Shown here: piece by piece, positions 1 through 5,968 of the stretch
How the letters are laid out: each line of letters begins with the position of its first letter
How positions within the stretch are numbered: the first letter of the stretch is position 1
Assembly: GCA_964488495.1 (NCBI GenBank)
Contig: CAZAUQ010000077.1
Location: 1-5,968 of the forward strand
Length of the DNA stretch: 5,968 nucleotides
Source: UBA1402 sp964488495
GTDB taxonomy: Bacteria; Bacteroidota; Bacteroidia; Bacteroidales; UBA1402
Reading direction: 5' to 3'
Notes under the pieces: generated by a model
What the model saw: only the letters and a program-made list of their open reading frames with translations
Told to the model about the DNA's origin: nothing
Databases searched by the model: none
Translations under genes and position numbers: made by a program

Positions 1-126
1 GTCGCCATTTTAGATAAATTCGACGCCCTGGTCAATGATATTTCAGTGGGCTTGCCTGCCGAGATTGAGGCAAGGAGGAAGCAGTATGAATATTACAGAG
101 AACAATTATTGAATTTCAAGAATTAA
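1..126 (+). CDS. hsdS: Type I restriction-modification specificity subunit HsdS, C-terminal end (5' part outside window)
   Basis: HsdS recognises the bipartite DNA target and holds the two HsdM and two HsdR subunits of a type I restriction-modification complex. Only the last 41 codons are present, open from base 1 and ending at TAA 124-126. The visible peptide has the motif FDALVND, then LPAEIEARRKQYEYYREQLL. From my knowledge of the family, this is the conserved C-terminal region seen in EcoR124I/EcoprrI-like specificity subunits: a helical segment after the second target-recognition domain. It is not a target-recognition domain, so the DNA sequence recognised cannot be inferred. The gene ends three bases before hsdR, so the two are almost certainly co-transcribed, and hsdM is expected further upstream. 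Assignment is firm despite the short fragment because both the motif and the neighbour agree. Confidence 0.9.
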   Translation, partial: VAILDKFDALVNDISVGLPAEIEARRKQYEYYREQLLNFKN

Positions 127-129
127 ACA

Positions 130-3100
130 ATGGATAAATACGCTCTTGTTTCCGAAAATCCTGAAAGCACAGTAGTAACCGAATATAAATCGCTTTACCG
201 CAAGGAAACTTCATATCAGACCGAAGCTGAGCTGGAAAAAGCGTTTATTGAACTGCTCAAAACTCAGGCTTACGATTATTTGCCCATTACTTCAGAAGAA
301 GAATTAATAACCAATTTGCGTTATCAATTGGAAGCCTTGAATAATTACAAGTTTACCAATTCCGAATGGGAGCAATTCTTCAAAAGTAAAATTGCCAACC
401 AAAACATCAGCATCGAGGAAAAAACAAGCATTATCCAGGAAGACCATATCCAATTGCTTAGCCGTGACGACGACACAGTAAAGAATATTTATTTGATAGA
501 TAAACAAAATATCCACAACAACAGACTGCAGGTAATAAACCAATATACAGTCGACAATGGTCAGCATCCTAACCGTTACGATGTTACTGTTTTGGTAAAC
601 GGCTTGCCCCTGGTACACATTGAACTCAAAAAACGGGGGGTGGATATTAAAGAGGCCTTTAACCAAATTAATCGCTACAACCGGGAATCGTTTTGGGCAG
701 GCAGCGGCTTGTTTGAATACATACAACTCTTTGTAATTTCGAACGGTACCTTTACAAAATATTACAGCAACACCACCCGTTTTACGCATATCAGGGAGTT
801 GGGCGATGGAGCCATAAAAAAGGGAAAACGCACCAGCAACAGCTTCGAGTTTACCTCCTGGTGGGCCGATGCCAACAACCGGCCAATTACCGATTTAATG
901 GATTTTGGACGTACATTCTTTGCCAAACACACCTTGCTAAACTTGCTTACAAAGTATTGTGTTTTTACTTCCGAAAAGCTTCTGCTGGCTATGCGTCCTT
1001 ACCAGATTGTGGCCACGGAACGTATTCTGAACAGAATAGCTGTTTCGAACAATTATAAAACCTACGGGAGCATCAAAGGTGGGGGCTATATCTGGCATAC
1101 TACCGGAAGCGGTAAAACATTAACCTCGTTCAAAACAGCTCAGTTGGCAAGTAAATTGCCCTTTATCGACAAAGTGTTGTTTGTAGTCGACAGGAAAGAC
1201 CTCGACTATCAAACCATGAAGGAATACGATAAGTTTGAAAAAGGGGCGGCCAACAGCAACACCAATACGGCTATTCTGAAAAAGCAACTTGAAAATCCGG
1301 CTTCACGGATTATCATTACGACGATTCAAAAATTATCCATACTCATCAAGCGATATAAAAACCACCTTTCGTTCAACCAGCGTATCGTTGTTATTTTCGA
1401 TGAATGCCACCGTTCGCAGTTTGGCGATATGCACACCTCCATTACCAGAGCCTTCAAAAAGTATAATCTGTTTGGCTTTACAGGAACGCCCATTTTTGCT
1501 GTTAACTCGAGCAGCAGCAGTAAATTCAACCTGCGCACTACCGAACAGGCTTTTGGCGACATGCTACATACCTACACTATTGTAGATGCCATTACCGATA
1601 AAAACGTGCTTCCCTTCCGTATCGATTATATCAGTACCATGAAGGAGCAGGAAAATATTGCTGATGCCCAGGTTTGGGATATCGACAGGGAAAAGGCTTT
1701 GGCAGCTCCCGAGCGTATCCGTAATGTGGTGCAATATATCCGGGAACATTTCGACCAAAAAACAAAACGTAACAGCTTTTATCAACTAAAAGACCGCCGT
1801 TTAGCCGGCTTTAACGCCATTTTTGCCGTTGCTTCTATTGAAGTGGCCAAAAAATATTACACTGAATTCAAAAGCCAAATGGCCGATTTGCCCGGCGATA
1901 AAAAACTAAAAGTGGCTACCATTTACAGCTATGGGGTGAACGAAGCCGACGACGAAGATAACGGCATAATAAAAGACGAAAACCTGGAGGATACAAGCTG
2001 TTTAGATCAAAGTTCCAGAGACTTTCTGGAAGCTGCCATTCAGGACTACAACCAACTATTCAAAACCAATTTCGATACTTCGGGCGATAAATTTCAGAAC
2101 TATTATAAAGACGTTTCGCAACGGGTAAAAGACCGCGAAATTGATTTGCTGATTGTTGTGAACATGTTCCTTACCGGTTTCGATGCGACCACCCTGAATA
2201 CTCTCTGGGTAGATAAGAACCTGCGGCTGCACGGCCTTTTGCAAGCTTTTTCGCGCACCAACCGTATTCTGAACTCAGTCAAAACATTTGGTAATATTAT
2301 ATGTTTTCGCAATCTCGAAAAAGCCACCAACGAAAGCATTGCCTTGTTTGGAGATAAAGAAGCCGGCGGCATAGTATTACTCAAAACCTACAGTGAATAT
2401 TACCATGGTTACAAGGAGGGCGAAAAAGAAATCAGGGGTTATTTGGATGTGGTTACAGACTTGCAAGATAAATTCCCGGTCGCTGAGCCAATTGTCGGAG
2501 AAACAAATCAGAAAGAGTTTATCAGCTTGTATAGTGCCATTCTGAAGCTTAAGAATATACTCAGCACCTTCGATGAATTTGCGGGCAATGAAGTATTGTC
2601 CGAAAGAGATGTGCAGGATTACCACAGCATGTATATCAACCTGTACAATGAATTTCGTGGTAAGAACAAAGGAGAAAGCGAAAACATCAACGATGATATT
2701 GTTTTTGAAATGGAGTTGATCAAGCAGGTGGAGATCAATATTGACTACATTCTGGCACTGATCAGACAATATCACGAGAGCCATTTGCAAGACAAGGAAA
2801 TTGTAATAAATATCAACAAAGCCATCGATTCGAGTATTGAACTGCGCAACAAAAAAGAGCTGATACAGCACTTTATTGATTCCTTAAATCCTGCATCGAA
2901 TGTCGATGAAGACTGGCATACATTTGTTGATGCCAAGAAGCTTGAAGAGATAGACCGAATCATCGAAGAGGAGAATCTGAATAAAGAAGAAACCTACAAC
3001 TTTATTGACAACGCTTTTCGCGATGGTTATGTTCAAACAACAGGTACAGGCATCACCAAAGTGCTGCCCCCTGTTTCGAGATTTACACCCACCGGCGACC

Positions 3101-3207
3101 GAACCAAAAAACGCGACACAGTAATTGAAAAACTTAGTGCCTTTTTCAATAAATTCTGGGATATTTCGGGAGGCAGGTTGTTGGAGAAAATAACACAAAG
3201 TTCGTAA
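130..3207 (+). CDS. hsdR: Type I restriction enzyme HsdR, endonuclease and DNA-translocase subunit (EcoR124I-like)
   Basis: HsdR is the ATP-driven motor and nuclease of a type I system. With HsdM and HsdS bound at an unmethylated site, it pulls DNA in and cuts at a distance. The protein has 1025 residues, close to the usual length for this branch. The N-terminal PD-(D/E)xK nuclease shows D151, then E165-L-K167, followed by a QxxxY element (Q179, Y183). As I recall, the EcoR124I catalytic residues have these same numbers. The superfamily 2 helicase core has Walker A HTTGSGKT (323-330, K329), Walker B/DECH (424-427), TGTP (451-454), a TGFD segment (682-685) and motif VI QAFSRTNR (705-712). Residues from about 780 to the end are mostly helical and charged, as in the family's HsdM-contacting C-terminal domain. 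The ATG lies three bases after the hsdS stop without a Shine-Dalgarno sequence, as is common in Bacteroidota. No frameshift or lost catalytic residue is seen. Confidence 0.97.
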   Translation: MDKYALVSENPESTVVTEYKSLYRKETSYQTEAELEKAFIELLKTQAYDYLPITSEEELITNLRYQLEALNNYKFTNSEWEQFFKSKIANQNISIEEKTSIIQEDHIQLLSRDDDTVKNIYLIDKQNIHNNRLQVINQYTVDNGQHPNRYDVTVLVNGLPLVHIELKKRGVDIKEAFNQINRYNRESFWAGSGLFEYIQLFVISNGTFTKYYSNTTRFTHIRELGDGAIKKGKRTSNSFEFTSWWADANNRPITDLMDFGRTFFAKHTLLNLLTKYCVFTSEKLLLAMRPYQIVATERILNRIAVSNNYKTYGSIKGGGYIWHTTGSGKTLTSFKTAQLASKLPFIDKVLFVVDRKDLDYQTMKEYDKFEKGAANSNTNTAILKKQLENPASRIIITTIQKLSILIKRYKNHLSFNQRIVVIFDECHRSQFGDMHTSITRAFKKYNLFGFTGTPIFAVNSSSSSKFNLRTTEQAFGDMLHTYTIVDAITDKNVLPFRIDYISTMKEQENIADAQVWDIDREKALAAPERIRNVVQYIREHFDQKTKRNSFYQLKDRRLAGFNAIFAVASIEVAKKYYTEFKSQMADLPGDKKLKVATIYSYGVNEADDEDNGIIKDENLEDTSCLDQSSRDFLEAAIQDYNQLFKTNFDTSGDKFQNYYKDVSQRVKDREIDLLIVVNMFLTGFDATTLNTLWVDKNLRLHGLLQAFSRTNRILNSVKTFGNIICFRNLEKATNESIALFGDKEAGGIVLLKTYSEYYHGYKEGEKEIRGYLDVVTDLQDKFPVAEPIVGETNQKEFISLYSAILKLKNILSTFDEFAGNEVLSERDVQDYHSMYINLYNEFRGKNKGESENINDDIVFEMELIKQVEINIDYILALIRQYHESHLQDKEIVININKAIDSSIELRNKKELIQHFIDSLNPASNVDEDWHTFVDAKKLEEIDRIIEEENLNKEETYNFIDNAFRDGYVQTTGTGITKVLPPVSRFTPTGDRTKKRDTVIEKLSAFFNKFWDISGGRLLEKITQSS

Positions 3208-3309
3208 TCATATAAATGCCATAGATTATTTCACGGTCAAGCAATGAAACACTGAAAATATTTAATAGAAATAAATTAATTATCAATGATATAACTATAA
3301 AGTATTGAT
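3208..3309. other. AT-rich intergenic spacer between hsdR and the barrel gene
   Basis: This 102-base spacer is strongly AT-rich, especially from about 3255 onward. I see no G+C-rich hairpin followed by a T run after hsdR, so no intrinsic terminator is called. No perfect TAnnTTTG promoter box is present, although a promoter for the next gene is expected here if that gene is not read through from hsdR. The only structured element is the inverted-repeat cluster at 3281-3310, listed separately. Confidence 0.6.
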
Positions 3310-3310
3310 A
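3281..3310. repeat. Inverted-repeat cluster at the start of the barrel gene
   Basis: TATCA-A-TGATA at 3281-3291 is a perfect palindrome with 5-bp arms. Its left part, TATCAAT (3281-3287), is also perfectly complementary to ATTGATA at 3304-3310, a pairing that spans 16 bases and reaches the A of the start codon. It could be an operator for a dimeric regulator or a weak mRNA hairpin near the translation start. The region is so AT-rich that chance is a real explanation. Confidence 0.3.
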
Positions 3311-3780
3311 TGAAAAAACTTGTATGTTTAATGGCAGCCTTTCTCTTTTTAGAGATTTCTTACGGACAAGAGGATCCAGTTTCGGAGCCGGGTAGAAATG
3401 TATTGGCTGTTGGCTATCAGATAGGGGGATACACTCTTGTTGGGATTGATTATGAAGTCAGGGTTCACGATTTTTTGGGAATTCATTTTGGAATGGGGTA
3501 TACCGGATATACAGCCGGAGTAAAAATACATACCAATGAGAAGAAAAACAGCCCTTTTTTCAATGTCAGCTATAAAGACGCCGGTTTCGGTTTGCTCAAA
3601 GCACTTGGCTTGGAATTCGGCGGAAGATTGGTGTTTAGTAAGAAAAGTGAATTTGGTCTTCATTTTCAAATTGGATTGGCTAAAATACTGGAAATAGAAG
3701 AAAACTTCGAAGAGATATTATTTGACAACAAAGAGGCGCCACCCTATATGTTGTCACTGGGCATTGGATTTAGTTGGTGA
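3310..3780 (+). CDS. Putative small outer-membrane beta-barrel protein, exported, family unknown
   Basis: The 156-residue product starts with a clear Sec signal peptide: MKK, a hydrophobic core at about 4-17, and a likely signal peptidase I cut after SYG (residue 19), just before Q20. No lipobox is seen. The rest consists of short alternating polar/hydrophobic stretches rich in glycine and aromatics (about 31-41, 43-50, 55-73, 91-109, 113-124 and 146-156). It ends in GIGFSW with a terminal aromatic residue, which resembles the C-terminal beta-signal used by outer-membrane barrels. Six to eight strands would fit the length. There is no OmpA peptidoglycan-binding domain and no catalytic motif. 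The leader lacks a Shine-Dalgarno sequence, and the ATG at 3310 is the only start giving an intact signal peptide. The gene follows hsdR by 102 bases, and its stop is 31 bases before the regulator gene. Its composition resembles the restriction genes more than the carbohydrate genes. Function is unknown; a periplasmic beta-rich protein is the main alternative. Confidence 0.75.
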   Translation: MKKLVCLMAAFLFLEISYGQEDPVSEPGRNVLAVGYQIGGYTLVGIDYEVRVHDFLGIHFGMGYTGYTAGVKIHTNEKKNSPFFNVSYKDAGFGLLKALGLEFGGRLVFSKKSEFGLHFQIGLAKILEIEENFEEILFDNKEAPPYMLSLGIGFSW

Positions 3781-3811
3781 TATTAAATCACTGCCATATA
3801 TTACCATTAAT

Positions 3812-4723
3812 ATGAACACTTCTGCTGATTTATCTCCCAACTCCCCGCACACCTTCAGAATCAAAGACGGTTTCTCGGGCCAGCGTATGCTGGTTTTGCC
3901 GGCCAGGCTGGCGGAGGCTTTTGCGGGTTCGGAGCTGTATTTTACGGATATGGGTTATTTCCCTCAGGCTAAGTTTCACTACATTGACAGGGAGGCGGGC
4001 TGTGGGGAGTATATTCTGATTTATTGCAGCGGGGGGCGGGGCGAGATTGAGATCGACGGCAAAGTGTACGGGCTCCGGGCCAACTGTTTTTGCATTATTC
4101 CGCCTGCTACGCCCCATCGTTACTGCTCTTTGGGGGAGGAACCCTGGACTATTTACTGGCTGCATTTCAATGGCTGTCAGGCGGGGTCAATCTTTGGGAA
4201 GTATTCCCAAAAGGGGGAGTTTTTGGTGAAGGAGCTTGCCTATGAACCTGGCCGGATTGCTTTCTTCGATCATTTGCTCGATGTGGCCGATCAGGGCTTT
4301 TCGGCCCGGAGTCTCGATTATGTAAACATGAGCCTGGGTCATTTGCTGGCTTCTTTTTTGTATCCTCAGTTGACTTGCCTCAGTTCGCCGGCCCAAAGCG
4401 ATGCGGTGTCGCTGACGGTGTCGTTCATGAAAAACAAGCTCTCTGCCGGGCTCAGCATGAACGAGCTGGCGGCAGCGGCCCGTTGTTCTGCCTCGCATTT
4501 GCATGCCTTGTTCAAACAGCAGACGGGCTATTCGCCTTTGCAGTATTTTAATCATATAAAAGTCCGGCAAAGTTGTCAGTATCTGAGTTTCTCCTCTTTG
4601 ACAATCAAAGAAATCAGCCTCAGGCTGGGAATGAACGACCCTCTATATTTCAGCCGTTTATTCAAGAAATCCATGGGCATATCGCCGGTCGGTTATAGGA
4701 AAAAATTTAAACAACTTCGTTGA
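3812..4723 (+). CDS. AraC/XylS-family transcriptional regulator with N-terminal cupin sensor domain
   Basis: This is a 303-residue cytoplasmic regulator, a usual length for AraC proteins that sense sugars. Residues about 45-120 form the cupin-like AraC binding domain: EYILIYCSGGRGEIEIDGK (66-84), a proline-rich turn with PPATPHRY (97-104) and PWTIYWLHFNG (111-121). This pattern is typical of the family. The DNA-binding domain covers about 200-300 and has two helix-turn-helix units: SMNELAAAARCSASHLHALF (215-234) and IKEISLRLGMNDPLYFSRLF (265-284), followed by the signature GISPVGYRKKF (289-299). I chose the ATG at 3812. An in-frame ATG at 3722 would add 30 residues unlike the family and run through the last codons of the barrel gene. 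The leader is AT-rich without a Shine-Dalgarno sequence. The glycoside hydrolase gene 115 bases downstream is the obvious candidate target. The inducing ligand cannot be read from the sequence; a galactoside or its breakdown product is an inference from context. Confidence 0.93.
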   Translation: MNTSADLSPNSPHTFRIKDGFSGQRMLVLPARLAEAFAGSELYFTDMGYFPQAKFHYIDREAGCGEYILIYCSGGRGEIEIDGKVYGLRANCFCIIPPATPHRYCSLGEEPWTIYWLHFNGCQAGSIFGKYSQKGEFLVKELAYEPGRIAFFDHLLDVADQGFSARSLDYVNMSLGHLLASFLYPQLTCLSSPAQSDAVSLTVSFMKNKLSAGLSMNELAAAARCSASHLHALFKQQTGYSPLQYFNHIKVRQSCQYLSFSSLTIKEISLRLGMNDPLYFSRLFKKSMGISPVGYRKKFKQLR

Positions 4724-4736
4724 GCGGAAATTCATA

Positions 4737-4767
4737 GTTTTGTCCATATATTTGTGGTATTGTCTAT
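4737..4767. promoter_or_regulatory. Candidate AraC-family operator: imperfect 11-bp direct repeat with 20-bp period
   Basis: GTTTTGTCCAT at 4737-4747 and GTATTGTCTAT at 4757-4767 agree at 9 of 11 positions and share the core TTGTCyAT. Their starts are 20 bases apart, about two helical turns, so both would face the same side of DNA. AraC-family proteins typically bind two direct half-sites spaced by about 21 bp, one per subunit of a dimer. The pair lies between the regulator gene and the hydrolase gene. That the neighbouring regulator binds here is inferred from position and geometry only. Confidence 0.5.
4747..4754 (+). promoter_or_regulatory. Candidate Bacteroidota -7 promoter box for the glycoside hydrolase gene
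   Basis: TATATTTG matches the Bacteroidota -7 consensus TAnnTTTG exactly. The nearest fitting -33 TTG is at 4720-4722, giving a spacer of 24 bases, longer than the usual 19-20, so this promoter would be weak without help. It also sits inside the direct-repeat region, where a bound regulator would block it. An alternative -7 box with one mismatch, AATCTTTG at 4790-4797, would place the repeats upstream of the promoter as expected for activation. I cannot decide between them. Confidence 0.4.
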
Positions 4768-4804
4768 GCTGATTTAACTCAGAAAGTTGAATCTTTGTTG
4801 TGCC

Positions 4805-4818
4805 GGCAATCTGTTGCC
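4805..4818 (+). repeat. Small hairpin in the leader of the glycoside hydrolase gene
   Basis: GGCAA at 4805-4809 pairs perfectly with TTGCC at 4814-4818 around a TCTG loop. It ends 20 bases before the start codon. The 8-bp palindrome TGCCGGCA (4801-4808) overlaps its left arm. There is no following T run, so it is not an intrinsic terminator. It may simply be a leader mRNA structure or chance. Confidence 0.3.
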
Positions 4819-4838
4819 TTACTTAAATCTAATCTGCT

Positions 4839-5968
4839 ATGCTACGAAAAGCTATTTTGGGCATTCTTTTGCTTTTGATCTGCCTGTCGGGCTACGGCCG
4901 GGAGTCTTATTCTGTGGATGTTTCGGAAGTTAAAACTGAGGTGATCCGTCATCACCTTGATTTGGGCGGCTCCAATGCAGAGGGCGATTCCATCGCCGTC
5001 AATAGTTTCTATATCGAGCGCGGGGGACGGCCCTATATCCCGGTTATCGGGGAGTTTCACTATGCCCGTTTCCCGCGTCAGTACTGGGACGAAGAGCTCA
5101 AAAAGATCAAGGCCGGAGGGGTCAGCGTGGTAGCTACCTATGTTTTTTGGATCTTGCACGAGTTTAAAGAGGGCGAGTTCGATTGGAGCGGCGATCTGGA
5201 CCTTCGTTATTTTGTGGAATTATGCAAACAAAACGGCCTGGACCTGATCGTGCGCATAGGCCCCTTTGCTCACGGCGAAATGCGCAACGGCGGTTTGCCC
5301 GACTGGCTGTATGGCCGACCCATCGAAGTGCGCAGCAACGACCCCGCATACCTCTATTATGTCAATCGGCTCTATCGTGAAATCGGTACTCAGCTCCGGG
5401 GTTTGCTGTTCAAAGAGGGCGGCCCGGTCATCGGCCTTCAGATCGAAAACGAATATCAGCATTCGGCGGCGCCCTGGGCTTTTACTTACGAGGGAGCTCC
5501 CCGCGAGAACACGGTGGCGAGGCGCGATGTGGACATCACCAAAATCGGGGTGGGGGTCAACGAATTTGGCAACGAGTTTGCCGGTTTGGGCCGTGATCAC
5601 ATGAAAACCCTCAAACAGCTGGCGCTGGACGCCGGCCTGGAAACGCCCCTGTACACGGCTACCGGCTGGGGTTATGCCACCATTATCGAAAAAGGCTCTA
5701 TTCCGGTGATGGCCGGCTATGCTTATCCTTTTTGGGTGGACAGCAACCAGCCTTCGCCTTTTTACCTCTACAAAGACATACGTCAAAACCCCGATTATTC
5801 GCCGGTCAGTTACGATGTCAATCTTTATCCTTCGCTGGCGGCCGAGCTGGGAACGGGTATTTCTGTCACATATTCGCGGCGGCCCCGGGTGCCGGGCGAA
5901 AGTTTCCTGCCCATGATGGTGCGTACCATTGGCAGCGGCAGCAATGGTTTGGGCTTTTATATGTATCA
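4839..5968 (+). CDS. Secreted glycoside hydrolase family 35 protein, beta-galactosidase type (3' end outside window)
   Basis: GH35 enzymes remove terminal beta-galactosyl residues with retention of configuration. The visible 376 residues begin with a signal peptide: a basic MLRK, a leucine-rich core at 6-16 and a probable cut after SGYG (residue 20). C16 is not in a proper lipobox, so a periplasmic or surface location by the Sec route is likely. The TIM-barrel domain then shows VIGEFHYARFP (69-79), the segment TYVFWILHEFKEGEFDW (100-116), GPFAHGEMRNGGLPDWL (141-157) and the family signature GGPVIGLQIENEY (194-206), in which E205 is the expected acid/base. E336 in AAELGTG (334-340) is my candidate nucleophile. 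This is less certain, because the region differs from classical GH35 enzymes. The start at 4839 is the one that gives the signal peptide; the leader has no Shine-Dalgarno sequence. The reading frame stays open to the right edge. Regulation by the upstream AraC-type protein is likely. The exact glycan substrate is unknown. Confidence 0.92.
   Translation, partial: MLRKAILGILLLLICLSGYGRESYSVDVSEVKTEVIRHHLDLGGSNAEGDSIAVNSFYIERGGRPYIPVIGEFHYARFPRQYWDEELKKIKAGGVSVVATYVFWILHEFKEGEFDWSGDLDLRYFVELCKQNGLDLIVRIGPFAHGEMRNGGLPDWLYGRPIEVRSNDPAYLYYVNRLYREIGTQLRGLLFKEGGPVIGLQIENEYQHSAAPWAFTYEGAPRENTVARRDVDITKIGVGVNEFGNEFAGLGRDHMKTLKQLALDAGLETPLYTATGWGYATIIEKGSIPVMAGYAYPFWVDSNQPSPFYLYKDIRQNPDYSPVSYDVNLYPSLAAELGTGISVTYSRRPRVPGESFLPMMVRTIGSGSNGLGFYMY

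Noticed and set aside
2377..2871. Antisense open frame of 164 codons inside hsdR
   Set aside because: It is entirely opposite the conserved hsdR coding sequence, with no domain, start context or promoter to support it.
3208..3260. Intrinsic terminator after hsdR
   Set aside because: No stable G+C hairpin followed by a T run is visible in the spacer.
3349..3669. Antisense open frame of 106 codons opposite the barrel gene, considered as an alternative gene
   Set aside because: The + strand frame has a convincing signal peptide and C-terminal aromatic ending. The antisense frame has neither, nor any other recognisable feature.
3794..3802. CCATATATT, shared with the hydrolase promoter region (4744-4752), as a second regulator site in front of the AraC-type gene
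   Set aside because: Only nine AT-rich bases are shared, without the TTGTC core or a second half-site, so chance is the better explanation.
3722..3811. Upstream in-frame ATG (3722) as the start of the AraC-type regulator
   Set aside because: The extra 30 residues do not resemble the family and lie in another frame over the end of the barrel gene. The ATG at 3812 gives a normal-length protein and no overlap.
4839..4900. Lipoprotein signal on the GH35 protein (cysteine at residue 16)
   Set aside because: The residues before the cysteine are Leu-Leu-Ile, which does not fit the small residue required just before a lipobox cysteine.
5220..5786. Long antisense open frame of 188 codons inside the hydrolase gene
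   Set aside because: It lies opposite a clear GH35 coding sequence, shows no recognisable motif, and such shadow frames are expected in G+C-rich coding DNA.

Overview
The window looks like a piece of a Bacteroidota chromosome. The evidence is indirect. None of the four visible start codons is preceded by a Shine-Dalgarno sequence; the leaders are AT-rich instead. A perfect Bacteroidota-type -7 box (TAnnTTTG) lies in front of the last gene. The protein families and signal peptides also fit this phylum. All genes are on the + strand and there is no gap longer than about 120 bases, so coding density is ordinary. No rRNA, tRNA, CRISPR array, insertion sequence or integrase is visible.

Left part (1-3207): the 3' end of hsdS followed three bases later by a complete hsdR. 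This is the downstream end of a type I restriction-modification operon of the EcoR124I-like (type IC) kind; hsdM would lie off the left edge. HsdR carries every expected nuclease and helicase motif and looks functional.

Middle (3208-3780): a 102-base AT-rich spacer containing small inverted repeats, then a gene for a 156-residue exported protein that looks like a small outer-membrane beta-barrel. I do not recognise its family more precisely.

Right part (3812-5968): an AraC/XylS-family regulator with an N-terminal cupin sugar-sensing domain, a 115-base intergenic region, and the first 376 codons of a secreted family 35 glycoside hydrolase (beta-galactosidase type), cut by the right edge. The intergenic region holds an imperfect 11-bp direct repeat with a 20-bp period beside candidate -7 boxes. 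This is the architecture expected of an AraC-family operator, so the simplest reading is a local regulator controlling the hydrolase gene next to it.

Base composition changes near position 3800. The restriction and barrel genes are near 40% G+C in the lines counted, whereas the hydrolase lines counted are about 53-65%. This suggests that the restriction-modification block, and perhaps the barrel gene, is a horizontally acquired segment beside native carbohydrate genes. I found no clearly new biological system. The most useful leads are the candidate operator, the composition boundary, the divergent active-site motifs of the hydrolase and the unassigned barrel gene.
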